Below, piece by piece: positions 12,852 through 20,577 of a stretch of DNA of 23,313 nt. Made by a program: the position numbers and the translations under genes. The stretch spans positions 1 through 23,313 of IMG/VR virus record IMGVR_UViG_3300032118_001249; one strand, written 5' to 3'. The notes under the pieces were generated by a model, which worked only from the letters and a program-made list of their open reading frames with translations, did not search any database and was not told where the DNA came from. Positions within the stretch are counted from its first letter, which is position 1; each line of letters begins with the position of its first letter. Source of the DNA: a virus.

Positions 12852-13433
12852 ATGCTGATGCCCAGTGACGTGGGGTTGAACGGCCTCTCGACCGACACCC
12901 CGAACCGCATCTTGATCGACGCCGGGGCGATCTATGCGGGCTTCACCGACGAGGACAATCCCGGAATCTGCGTCGGGGCCACCCGCGGCGGCAGCCGCTT
13001 CAACGTGGAGCGGGAGATCCGCGAGATCGCGGTGGACGGCGCTATCGGGCCGACCAAAGGGTTGCGCCGACGGTCGCGTGTGGTCGCGACGGTGGAGACC
13101 AACGCGCTCGAGGTGTTCCCCAACAACATCGAGCGGCTGATCGCAGGCGCCGACGTGGACGACAGCGATCCCGATTTCACGGTGATCACGGGCGGGCCGG
13201 TCGAGGACGGTGACTACATCAGCAACATCGCGCTGGTGGGGACCGTCCACGGCAACGACCTGCCGTTCGTCGGGATCATCATGAACGCGCTGCCGGAGAG
13301 CCCGCTGACGATCCCGCTGGCGCCGCAAGACGAGGCGGTGATCGCCGCCAAATGGACGGGACACGCGGCGCTCGCGACTCCATACACGGAGCCGTGGGAG
13401 TTGTGGGTTCCAGCCGATATAGGCGGCTCGTAA
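12852..13433 (+). CDS. Major tail (tail tube) protein
   Basis: 193 residues from ATG 12852. The segment CVGATRGGSRFNVEREIREI followed by VDGAIGPTKGLRRRSRVVAT (about residues 38-77) is the hallmark of a common siphovirus tail tube family, in which the start of the protein forms the tube-lining beta strands. Later parts (EVFPNNIERLIAGADV, SNIALVGTVHGNDLPFVGII) also fit. It polymerises around the tape measure to make the tail tube. Like the capsid gene it is set apart by a structured leader upstream and a spacer downstream, so it is probably translated independently and at high level. Confidence 0.88.
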   Translation: MLMPSDVGLNGLSTDTPNRILIDAGAIYAGFTDEDNPGICVGATRGGSRFNVEREIREIAVDGAIGPTKGLRRRSRVVATVETNALEVFPNNIERLIAGADVDDSDPDFTVITGGPVEDGDYISNIALVGTVHGNDLPFVGIIMNALPESPLTIPLAPQDEAVIAAKWTGHAALATPYTEPWELWVPADIGGS

Positions 13434-13441
13434 CGACTGTC

Positions 13442-13515
13442 GCGGACCGGGGCGGGCATTCTCAGTCCCGCGCTGCTGACGGCTCGCTCCGGCCGCACCG
13501 AACGATTCGCGGGAG
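13442..13515 (+). promoter_or_regulatory. Spacer with hairpins and ribosome binding site before the tail chaperone gene
   Basis: GCGG-A-CCGG (13442-13450) can pair with CCGGCCGC (13489-13496) with one bulged A, enclosing GCGGG 13452-13456 with CCCGC 13467-13471. GGGAG (13511-13515) is 8 nt before ATG 13524. The layout loosely recalls the two leaders but the conserved P1 sequence is absent. It may serve as a weak attenuator lowering chaperone synthesis below tail tube. Confidence 0.4.
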
Positions 13516-13523
13516 AGTGTGAC

Positions 13524-14081
13524 ATGGTTGAAGAGACGGGAAGGGACGAGCTGGAAACGCAGGGCGCGCCCGACCGCGGTGCCGCCCCATTCGTCGCGGA
13601 GAAGCCGGTCTTCGAGGTTGAAGGCGCAGAGTACGAGATGCGGCGCCTGGGGTGGGACGACTGCTTCGCCCTGCTGGCCCTCATCGGTGATGTGCTGCGC
13701 GAGGCTGGCGTGCAGTCCAGCGCCGTGGCAAGCTTTGCCTCCGAAGGCAGTCTCGGCATGGCGGCGATCGGCGCGCTCATGTCGGCCGCCTCGACTAAGA
13801 GCGACCGGCTGCTCACCCTGGCCGCGGATACGCTCAGGCGGCGGCGTAGCGATGGTAAGACTGATCGCCTCGACCCGGGTGAATTCCGCGATCCGGACAG
13901 ATTCCCTGCCTACTGGGTCCCGCGATGGCTGACGGCGTTATCCGCGCATCCCGACTTCGCGCTTTTTTTAGCCGAGTTGGAGAGCGGGAAGGACGTGTTC
14001 GCGGCGCTGGGGCGGAGGCTGGCTTCGAGGTTGGTGTCTACCGGCTCCAGCGACAGACCGGATGGTCGGACCGTTATCTGA
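13524..14081 (+). CDS. Tail assembly chaperone, zero-frame product (lambda G-like)
   Basis: 185 residues from ATG 13524. An acidic N terminus (MVEETGRDELETQG) leads into VFEVEGAEYEMRRLGWDDCF, a usual start of this family, then a helical body ending HPDFALFLAELESG. It binds the tape measure protein during tail assembly and is not in the finished virion. It overlaps a second frame that encodes a T-like extension, and a slippery heptamer lies at 13964-13970. Ribosomes that do not shift stop at 14079-14081 after a further 36 residues. Order between tail tube and tape measure supports the call strongly. Confidence 0.85.
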   Translation: MVEETGRDELETQGAPDRGAAPFVAEKPVFEVEGAEYEMRRLGWDDCFALLALIGDVLREAGVQSSAVASFASEGSLGMAAIGALMSAASTKSDRLLTLAADTLRRRRSDGKTDRLDPGEFRDPDRFPAYWVPRWLTALSAHPDFALFLAELESGKDVFAALGRRLASRLVSTGSSDRPDGRTVI

Positions 14082-14452
14082 GGCGCGGCATCTGCTTCGC
14101 GCGGTTATGCCAGCTCATCAGGCTGGCTCAGGAAGCAGAGGACGAGGAGAACGACGAGCAGTGGCGGCGGGCGGCCTTTGTCGGCTGGCAGTTCGGAGCT
14201 GGCGGTCGCCAGAGTTTTGGTGACTACCTGGGGTCGTTGCGACTTGGATATGAGCAGAGCCGAGAAGCGGGCGGCCCGCAGGTGCAGCGTTCGGGACTGG
14301 TGAGCAAAGAGGAAGCGATGGCGAACGCCGAGCGGACACTCGCATATTTCCGGACACACCCAAAGCGGGTGATGGGCCGCGGCAAGCAGCTAGCCGAGCG
14401 CGAGGCGCGGCGCGCCAAGCGCCGGGCAAGGAGAGCGGCCAGTGGCAGCTGA
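13524..14452 (+). CDS. Tail assembly chaperone, -1 frameshift fusion (lambda G-T-like); join 13524..13970 and 13970..14452
   Basis: A -1 slip on U UUU UUA at 13964-13970 joins residue 149 (L, codon 13968-13970) to the -1 frame starting with codon 13970-13972, giving 309 residues. The extension contains FARLCQLIRLAQEAEDEEND, then AAFVGWQFGAGGRQSFGDYL and GSLRLG, resembling the T part of other siphovirus chaperones, and ends in a very basic tail (AEREARRAKRRARRAASGS). The -1 frame has no good independent start: its first ATG (13925) lacks a ribosome binding site and precedes only a short read before the slip. Frameshifting here is conserved among tailed phages with long tails. Confidence 0.82.
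13964..13970 (+). other. Programmed -1 ribosomal frameshift site (U UUU UUA)
   Basis: In the zero frame the codons are CTT TTT TTA, so TTTTTTA is correctly phased as X-XXY-YYZ. Both tRNAs re-pair in the -1 frame, which stays open until 14452. Seven consecutive T residues are very unusual in this GC-rich DNA, which suggests selection. Confidence 0.85.
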
Positions 14453-17400
14453 GCTCTTTACACTCTTCGGCCGCATCGTCACCAATGCCGGCGCGACCAT
14501 TGCGGAGCTTGGCAAGGTCGAGGGCGCGGCGACCAAAACCGGCGCGAGCATGTCGCTGGGGTTCGCGAAAGCCAATGCGGCGATCCAGCGCAACGCCGGG
14601 GCGATCCGGGCGGCTGGACTGGCTATCACTGGAATGGGCGCTGGCATAGCCGGCATCATCGCGGGCATGATGCGACTCGCCGCCCAGACCGGCGAGACCG
14701 CAGAGCAACTCCGCAACCAAGCCGCGATGACCGGCCTTTCGCGCAAGCAGTTGCAGGAGTACACGTTCATCGCTCAGCAGGCGGGCTTCTCGACTGAGGC
14801 CATCACCAACGCTTCCGCGTTTCTGCAACGCAACCTGATGGGCATGGAGCAGGGGACGGGCAATGCCGCCGACGTGATGAAGTCGCTGGGGATCGCGATC
14901 CATGAGACAGACGGGTCACTCCGCCCCATGTCCGCACTGCTGCCTGAAGTGATCGCTGCATTGCAGGGCATGGGGAACGAGACTCAGCGGAACATGTTCG
15001 CCGCCCAGGTCTTCGGCCGCGGCTGGAAAGAGATAGCGCCATTGCTGGCGATGACGACGGCGGAGATGGCGAGGCAGCAGCAGGCGGCGCGCGATCTCGG
15101 CTTGGTCTGGAGCGACGACATGTTCGCCGCCGCGGACAGGGCCGACGCGGCATTCGATCTCCTGCACGCGCAGATGCAGGGGGTAGCTGTCACCATCGCG
15201 TCCGCGGTGATGCCGGTCATCACCAGCGCCATGCCTCTGCTCCGGGACCTGATGACGACGGTGAAAGCGCTGGCTGCCGCGGCGGCCGACTGGGCGAAGG
15301 AACACCCCGGACTGGCCAAGGGGCTATTGCTGGCCGCGGGTGCCGTATCTCTGCTCATGCTCGCGCTGGGCCCGCTGCTCATCGTTCTACCGGGGCTGAT
15401 CGCGGCTTGGCCGGCGCTATCCGCAGTGATCGGCGCGGTGGTGAGTCCGATCGGCCTCGTAATCGCGGCGCTAGCCGCGCTTGTCATCGCATGGGAGACC
15501 GATTTCGGGCACATCCGCGAGGTTGTCTACACTGCCCTTCTCGACATATCGAACTGGTTGCTGGAGTTCGTGAACAAGCCGCTGCGTGACTTCACCACGG
15601 CCCTCTACAAGCTCAGCGGTCATCGCATACAGCTCGCCGTTTCGCAGTGGGTCGTAACGCTCCCAGAGGGAACGCCGAAGAGCGAGTGGCAGACATGGCT
15701 GGACAAGCAGAAAGCTGATCTGGACAAGTTGACGCAAGCTGCCGGCGCGAAAGCGGGTGGCGGTGCTCTTCCGGGTGCCGCGGAGGACGCCGAGAAGGCC
15801 CACAAGGCGGCGCAGGATGCCTTCAATCTGGAGGAGGCGCGACTGAACCTCCGCCTGCAGGAGGCCAAGTCGGAGAAGGACCGCGAGGCGGTCGAGCGTC
15901 AGATCGTCGCGCTGTACCGGCAGTTCGCCGGCGATGCTCGCCTCACCCGGACCGAGCGCACGAAGATGCTTACCGAGGCGCTCAAACTGGAGAAACAGAT
16001 CACGGAGGAGCAGTTCCAGCGCGACGAGGGCACCCTCCAGCGGCAGCGGACCATGGCGAAGACGTTCGATGCCGAGGAGGCGGCGCTGAAGGGCCTCCAG
16101 GTTCTCTATGCCAAACTGGCGGCGGCGCTGCCGGAAGGCAGCAAGGAGCAGATCGCCGCCCTGGATGAGCAGCGGCAGGCGGGAGAGGACCTGATCAAGC
16201 TAGAGCAGCGGCGTGGGCAGGCGGCGCAGACCAGGATGGCTGCTAGTGCACGCTCGTGGGACGAGGAAAAGGCCGCGCTGACTGAGAGCATCAGGCTCAA
16301 GCAGGAAGAGGCGAAGACGGCCACCGATGATCGCAGTGCCGCCATCGATGCTGAGATCCTTGCGCTTCGGCAGCAAATCTGGGATGGCGATGAGGCGTAC
16401 CTGCGCAACCTCTACGAGCAGAACATGGCGCGAGCGACGACGATCGCCCAGGAGCGGGCGCTCACAGCAGCCGAACTGGCCAGGCTACAGGCGCAGGCCG
16501 CCCAGCCCCTGACCACGGAGTTCACCGAGGAGAAGCGGGACGCGGCGCGGGCGGCGGCGCTCGCCATGCAGCAGAAACTGAATGACCTCGACGCGGAGGC
16601 GGTGAGCCTGCGGCAGGAGTACACGGCATCTCTGCGACTGTCCACGGCCGAGCAGCTGGCATCGTTCGACGCGGAGATCGCTGAGCAGCAGCGGATCATC
16701 GACCAGGCCAAGGAGCGGGGTACGCACGAGCGGGTCGTCGAGGCCGCCCGGCGGAGCATCAACGAACTGACCAAGGAGCGCGCCGACTTCCTGTTGCGCC
16801 AAGAACTCTCGCTGATCGAGCAGCAGATCGCCGTCGAGCGCACTGGCTATGACGAGAAGATCAGGGCGCTGCAGACCGCACTCGCGGCAGAGACCGAAGT
16901 CACCAAACAGGTTGAACTTCGGGCAGAGATCAGGGCCACCGGGACCGCTGCCATACAAGCCGAGATCGACAAACTAAAGGAATCGGGGCAGTGGCAGAAG
17001 ATGAGCCTGGAACAGCAGGCCCGACTCATCGCCCAGCAACTGCAGGGTTGGGGCAAGATCGCGGGGGTGGCCCTGCCCGAGATACAACGAATGCTGACCG
17101 ACATGCAGCTCCAGATGGCCGTGATGGCCATCACCGCGGAGCGCGCCTGGGGCCAGACGATAGAAACCCTCCATGACAACTTTTCCGCCAGCTTCCTCGA
17201 CATGACAGAACGCGGCGAGAGCCTGTGGCAGACCTTCACGCAGAATCTGCTGAACCGCTTCCGACAAGTGATCGCGGACATGGCCGCCGACTGGCTGTTC
17301 GGGTTGAAGCAGATGCAGCAGACCGGGCAGATTGGCGGCATAGCCGGGGGATTGCTCAACCCGATTATCAATGCAGTCGGCGGTCTGCTCGGGGGACAGG

Positions 17401-18050
17401 GCGCGGCGCAGGGCAAAGCAGAGGGCGCGGCCTCCCCCACATTGGAGGGCAGCAAGGAGTTGACCCCCGCCCTCAACGCTTTTGCGGTGGCCGCACAGGC
17501 CCTGCCAGGGCCGTTCGGGCAATGGGTACGGGTGGCCCTGCAGCAAGTGGCCGGGATCGCGCTCCAGGCTAAGTCAGCGGCCGCGGAAGTGGGTGCGGCT
17601 GCCACCGGCGTCGCGACCGCTTATGCGAACAGTGCGGCCGCTGGCATCATGTCGATGGCGGGCGGGCAGATGATCGTGGCTGCTGGTCTCATGTTGGACG
17701 CCGCGATCATCAACGCCGGGGCCGAGCGCGCGGGTGGCATCGTCGGCGCGATTGCCGGCCTCTTCGGGGGCGCCGAGGGCGCAATCATCACTCGCCCAAC
17801 TCTCGCGATGATAGCCGAAGCGGGGCCGGAGAAGTTGACGCCGCTATCCATGGCGCCGGGGGCCATGGCGCTAAGCCAGGCGCCAGCCTTCGCGGGCCAT
17901 TCTTCCGAGGTACATGTCCATATCGAAAAGGGTGCCGTTGCTCTCAGTGTCGAGGATCTGACGGCTTACAATCTCACGCGTCTCGCGGACCGTCTGACTC
18001 CGTATTTGGGAATGACCCTCGGCCGCCGCGCCGCGGAGGCATTAGCATGA
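14442..18050 (+). CDS. Tail tape measure protein
   Basis: 1202 residues from GTG 14442, with AAGGAG 14428-14433 eight nt upstream, overlapping the chaperone fusion end. It is the longest gene here, in the expected place. Residues 1-260 match the conserved tape measure N-terminal part (QTGETAEQLRNQAAMTGLSR, TFIAQQAGFS). Strongly hydrophobic segments lie at about 57-79, 293-325 and 327-350, consistent with a role at membrane passage. Residues about 450-870 are long charged coiled coil (many EE, KE, RQ, QQ runs). The C terminus is Gly/Ala-rich with AEGAIITRPTLAMIAEAGPE and KLTPLS, a typical tape measure end motif. No lytic transglycosylase or peptidase domain is evident. It sets tail length; at roughly 1.5 A per residue a tail of about 180 nm would be expected. 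Confidence 0.93.
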   Translation: MAAELFTLFGRIVTNAGATIAELGKVEGAATKTGASMSLGFAKANAAIQRNAGAIRAAGLAITGMGAGIAGIIAGMMRLAAQTGETAEQLRNQAAMTGLSRKQLQEYTFIAQQAGFSTEAITNASAFLQRNLMGMEQGTGNAADVMKSLGIAIHETDGSLRPMSALLPEVIAALQGMGNETQRNMFAAQVFGRGWKEIAPLLAMTTAEMARQQQAARDLGLVWSDDMFAAADRADAAFDLLHAQMQGVAVTIASAVMPVITSAMPLLRDLMTTVKALAAAAADWAKEHPGLAKGLLLAAGAVSLLMLALGPLLIVLPGLIAAWPALSAVIGAVVSPIGLVIAALAALVIAWETDFGHIREVVYTALLDISNWLLEFVNKPLRDFTTALYKLSGHRIQLAVSQWVVTLPEGTPKSEWQTWLDKQKADLDKLTQAAGAKAGGGALPGAAEDAEKAHKAAQDAFNLEEARLNLRLQEAKSEKDREAVERQIVALYRQFAGDARLTRTERTKMLTEALKLEKQITEEQFQRDEGTLQRQRTMAKTFDAEEAALKGLQVLYAKLAAALPEGSKEQIAALDEQRQAGEDLIKLEQRRGQAAQTRMAASARSWDEEKAALTESIRLKQEEAKTATDDRSAAIDAEILALRQQIWDGDEAYLRNLYEQNMARATTIAQERALTAAELARLQAQAAQPLTTEFTEEKRDAARAAALAMQQKLNDLDAEAVSLRQEYTASLRLSTAEQLASFDAEIAEQQRIIDQAKERGTHERVVEAARRSINELTKERADFLLRQELSLIEQQIAVERTGYDEKIRALQTALAAETEVTKQVELRAEIRATGTAAIQAEIDKLKESGQWQKMSLEQQARLIAQQLQGWGKIAGVALPEIQRMLTDMQLQMAVMAITAERAWGQTIETLHDNFSASFLDMTERGESLWQTFTQNLLNRFRQVIADMAADWLFGLKQMQQTGQIGGIAGGLLNPIINAVGGLLGGQGAAQGKAEGAASPTLEGSKELTPALNAFAVAAQALPGPFGQWVRVALQQVAGIALQAKSAAAEVGAAATGVATAYANSAAAGIMSMAGGQMIVAAGLMLDAAIINAGAERAGGIVGAIAGLFGGAEGAIITRPTLAMIAEAGPEKLTPLSMAPGAMALSQAPAFAGHSSEVHVHIEKGAVALSVEDLTAYNLTRLADRLTPYLGMTLGRRAAEALA

Positions 18051-18928
18051 GACTGGAAACCTGGACCATGCCCCATGCAATGCCCGGCTACTCCTCGCCC
18101 AAAGCGGGAGTCCGCGTCATCACCGCCCAGACGGCAGGGGGCGTGGTCGTACATACCAGCGCCGGCCATGTCGGGGATGAGCCCTGGGAACTTCTCTTCG
18201 ATGGTCTGAACGCGGCGCCCAAGGACACGCAGATACGCACCTACGCGCCGACTGCGGTTGTCTCCGACAGCATCGGTCCGAACGGCGCGCTCGCCTATGC
18301 CATCTCCGTTGCCGCCAATGGCTTCGCGGCCATCTCCGTGGCGACAATGACCCTCAAGCGCTCCGCCGGTGCTACCGGCACGTTGACCGTGGAGGTATGG
18401 GACCGCAACGGCACATTGCCGAACCGCAAGGTCGGCTTGCTCGGAGTGCTCGACGCCGCCACTGATCTCTCCGAGGCCTGGCAGGAGATCACCGTCTGGT
18501 CAAGGACCGCGGCCTGGCCGCTGCTCTATCCGGGCGGGTTCCTGGTACTCAATGGCAATGGCCTGACGGCGGGCACTGTCTCCTGGGCGGGGGAAGTGGC
18601 CGCGCCGAACGCACACGCGGAATGGAATCCCGGAACCAGCACGTGGGCGCTCGCGGCGGGCGAACTCAGTGCGACGGTATGGCAGGGCGGAGACTGGCTG
18701 GTGCTCGAGGGATTCCGGCTTGCCTACTGCTATCCGAACGGCGCCGGGCCGCAGCAGTGGACTCTGGAGGCCGATGATCTCAATCTCTATGAGGTCGTGC
18801 TCATGGACACGCGCGGGCGCTGGCAACTCGCACCCTGGAGCGCTGACTGGGAGGGATGGATGGACGAAGTGGGGGCCGCCTTCGCGCTCGTGTCCGAGAC
18901 CGGGCAGATGGCCCTGGGAGTGACATAG
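18047..18928 (+). CDS. Distal tail (Dit)-like protein with an inserted beta-sandwich, possibly carbohydrate-binding, domain
   Basis: 293 residues from ATG 18047, ATGA overlap with tape measure. By position it is the distal tail protein that joins tube and tip. Its N-terminal 55 and C-terminal 80 residues (WLVLEGFRLAYCYPNGAG, DLNLYEVVLMDTRGRWQLAP) frame an insert of about residues 65-215. The insert has the look of a jelly-roll domain common in environmental tail and surface proteins: AYAISVAANGFAAISVATMT, LTVEVWDRNGTLPNRKVG, then SEAWQEITV and YPGGFLVLNGN. Distal tail proteins of other phages can carry such inserts and bind host sugars; sugar binding is inferred here. A rare stop codon choice (TAG) and a 2-nt gap precede the next gene. 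Confidence 0.62.
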   Translation: MRLETWTMPHAMPGYSSPKAGVRVITAQTAGGVVVHTSAGHVGDEPWELLFDGLNAAPKDTQIRTYAPTAVVSDSIGPNGALAYAISVAANGFAAISVATMTLKRSAGATGTLTVEVWDRNGTLPNRKVGLLGVLDAATDLSEAWQEITVWSRTAAWPLLYPGGFLVLNGNGLTAGTVSWAGEVAAPNAHAEWNPGTSTWALAAGELSATVWQGGDWLVLEGFRLAYCYPNGAGPQQWTLEADDLNLYEVVLMDTRGRWQLAPWSADWEGWMDEVGAAFALVSETGQMALGVT

Positions 18929-18930
18929 CC

Positions 18931-20577
18931 GTGAGAGTGATCGCAGGATATACCCCGGAGGCACCAGCGCGGCGGACACGATTGCGCGTGACTGTCAGCG
19001 ATGGCATCACGAGCATCGACCTGACGGCCCTTTACATCGTCGAAGCGGCCAGTGTGACCGACAGCGCGCGGCGCGAGGCGAGCTCCGCGACGGTGGAGTT
19101 GCAGCGGCGCGAAGAGGCATGGAACGATCCCATAGGTGATGCCAGCTCCCCGCTGTCATTGGGGAACCGCCTGCTGATAGAAATGGGGGAGGAGGGCGGC
19201 GTACTGACCGCGATCTTCGAGGGGGAGATCACCGACTGCGGGACCGGCGCAGAATCGCCGGGCGCGCGCACGACGCTCCAGGCAATGAGCGGCCGGGAGC
19301 AATGGTGGAACCTGCCGCGGACCTCGCCGCTCTACACAACCGAGGAGACGGACGCGATAGTCGTAGACCTCTTCGAGCGGTATGGCGGCTTGACGGCGCC
19401 GGCCGACTTCGACCTGCCGGGAATCTCGCGGGTGATCGGGCGTTTGCAGGGCATGGAGAAGCCGATCATGGCGACGGCCTTGGACCTCTATGAACCGAGC
19501 GACCTCATGCCCTGGTGGGATCCGGTAAGCCTCAAGCTCAGCACCCTGGACCTCAGCGTGCCAGGGGTTCCCGATCTCGTCTTGAGCGACGCGGTGCGCG
19601 GCAGCATAGAGTTGGATGTGCGGCCGCCGGAGGCGACGCGCGTCAAGCTGGCGGGGGGTACGAAGCACAATGTCGTGCGCCTGGAGATCGGGGAATGGAC
19701 GACCCCAGCGAACTATCTCCCGGGCGCCAACCGCAGGCAGGCCGGGGTCGAATGGGCGCGCGGCGGCAAAGCCGACTGGCACCTGCCGCCGTTCTATGCA
19801 AGGATAGCCGACGATGATCCGCTATGGCGCTGGTGGGGCGTATGGGAGCTGGCGGCTCACCCTCCCCAGGATTGGCTATGGGTGATCTATCAGAGCGAGT
19901 GGGATACAGATGGCACTGGCTACCGCGGGCCAGAGGGCGTAGAGTTTGCCGTCAACGATCCCGGGATTTCGACCGATGCCGTGAGCCATGCGGAGTTGGT
20001 GCCCGAGGGCTGGGGCGCGGGTGTGGTTGATATTACCACCTTCGTCACCCAGGAGCGTTTTGGCGCGACGGAAAACCGCCAGATCGCATGGGTGAAGCTC
20101 CGAGTGGACCCCGCCGATATCCCCGGCGGCCCAGCGGGCAAGACCGCGGAACAGCTCTGGCAGTTGGTGCTGGATTCCGACGATGTTCTTGGCTGGATCG
20201 TCAAGGGCCGGCAGGTGGATCGCACGACGCTTCACCAGTACACCGCGCAGGCCTGGGATAACAACCTGATCGCGCGCTTCGGCGACCGATCCTTCGACGC
20301 TGAGAACCAAACCCTCTATGTGGCGGCGGCTCCCTACACCGCGGCGGAACTGGAAGCGAAGCGGCTCATGGAGAGAATGCGCTGGACGCAGTATCCCGCC
20401 TCGGTCGAACTGGAGGGCCAGGACCTGCGGTTGCTGCCCGGAGATACGATACAGACGCGCCATCCGCGCCAGGCCATTCTCTGCACGATATGGAGCGAAC
20501 GGGTGACGCAGGCGTGGCGGGGGGACAAGGCCACAACCTCCGTTGAGGGCTACGTGGTGGAGACGGCAGCGCCATGA
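18931..20577 (+). CDS. Tail tip / baseplate hub (Tal-like) protein
   Basis: 548 residues from GTG 18931 with GGGAG 18916-18920 ten nt upstream; the upstream in-frame ATG at 18856 lies inside the previous gene. The N-terminal domain (RRTRLRVTVSDGITSIDLTA, later LLIEMGEEGG, IFEGEITDCGTG, TTLQAMSGREQWW) has the pattern of gp27/Tal hub domains, where a 'functional of the frame' plus 'G.I...' strand pair recurs. A Trp-rich middle (about residues 290-330, WRWWGVWELAAHPPQDWLWV) and the C-terminal PASVELEGQDLRLLPGDTIQ, VEGYVVE, typical of hub C termini, follow. It should form the end of the tail tube and hold the fibres. No peptidase motif was recognised. Confidence 0.68.
   Translation: MRVIAGYTPEAPARRTRLRVTVSDGITSIDLTALYIVEAASVTDSARREASSATVELQRREEAWNDPIGDASSPLSLGNRLLIEMGEEGGVLTAIFEGEITDCGTGAESPGARTTLQAMSGREQWWNLPRTSPLYTTEETDAIVVDLFERYGGLTAPADFDLPGISRVIGRLQGMEKPIMATALDLYEPSDLMPWWDPVSLKLSTLDLSVPGVPDLVLSDAVRGSIELDVRPPEATRVKLAGGTKHNVVRLEIGEWTTPANYLPGANRRQAGVEWARGGKADWHLPPFYARIADDDPLWRWWGVWELAAHPPQDWLWVIYQSEWDTDGTGYRGPEGVEFAVNDPGISTDAVSHAELVPEGWGAGVVDITTFVTQERFGATENRQIAWVKLRVDPADIPGGPAGKTAEQLWQLVLDSDDVLGWIVKGRQVDRTTLHQYTAQAWDNNLIARFGDRSFDAENQTLYVAAAPYTAAELEAKRLMERMRWTQYPASVELEGQDLRLLPGDTIQTRHPRQAILCTIWSERVTQAWRGDKATTSVEGYVVETAAP

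Noticed and set aside
13925-13970. Independent start of the chaperone T-like frame at ATG 13925
   Set aside because: No Shine-Dalgarno site, and a correctly phased slippery heptamer lies 39 nt downstream, so frameshift explains the frame.
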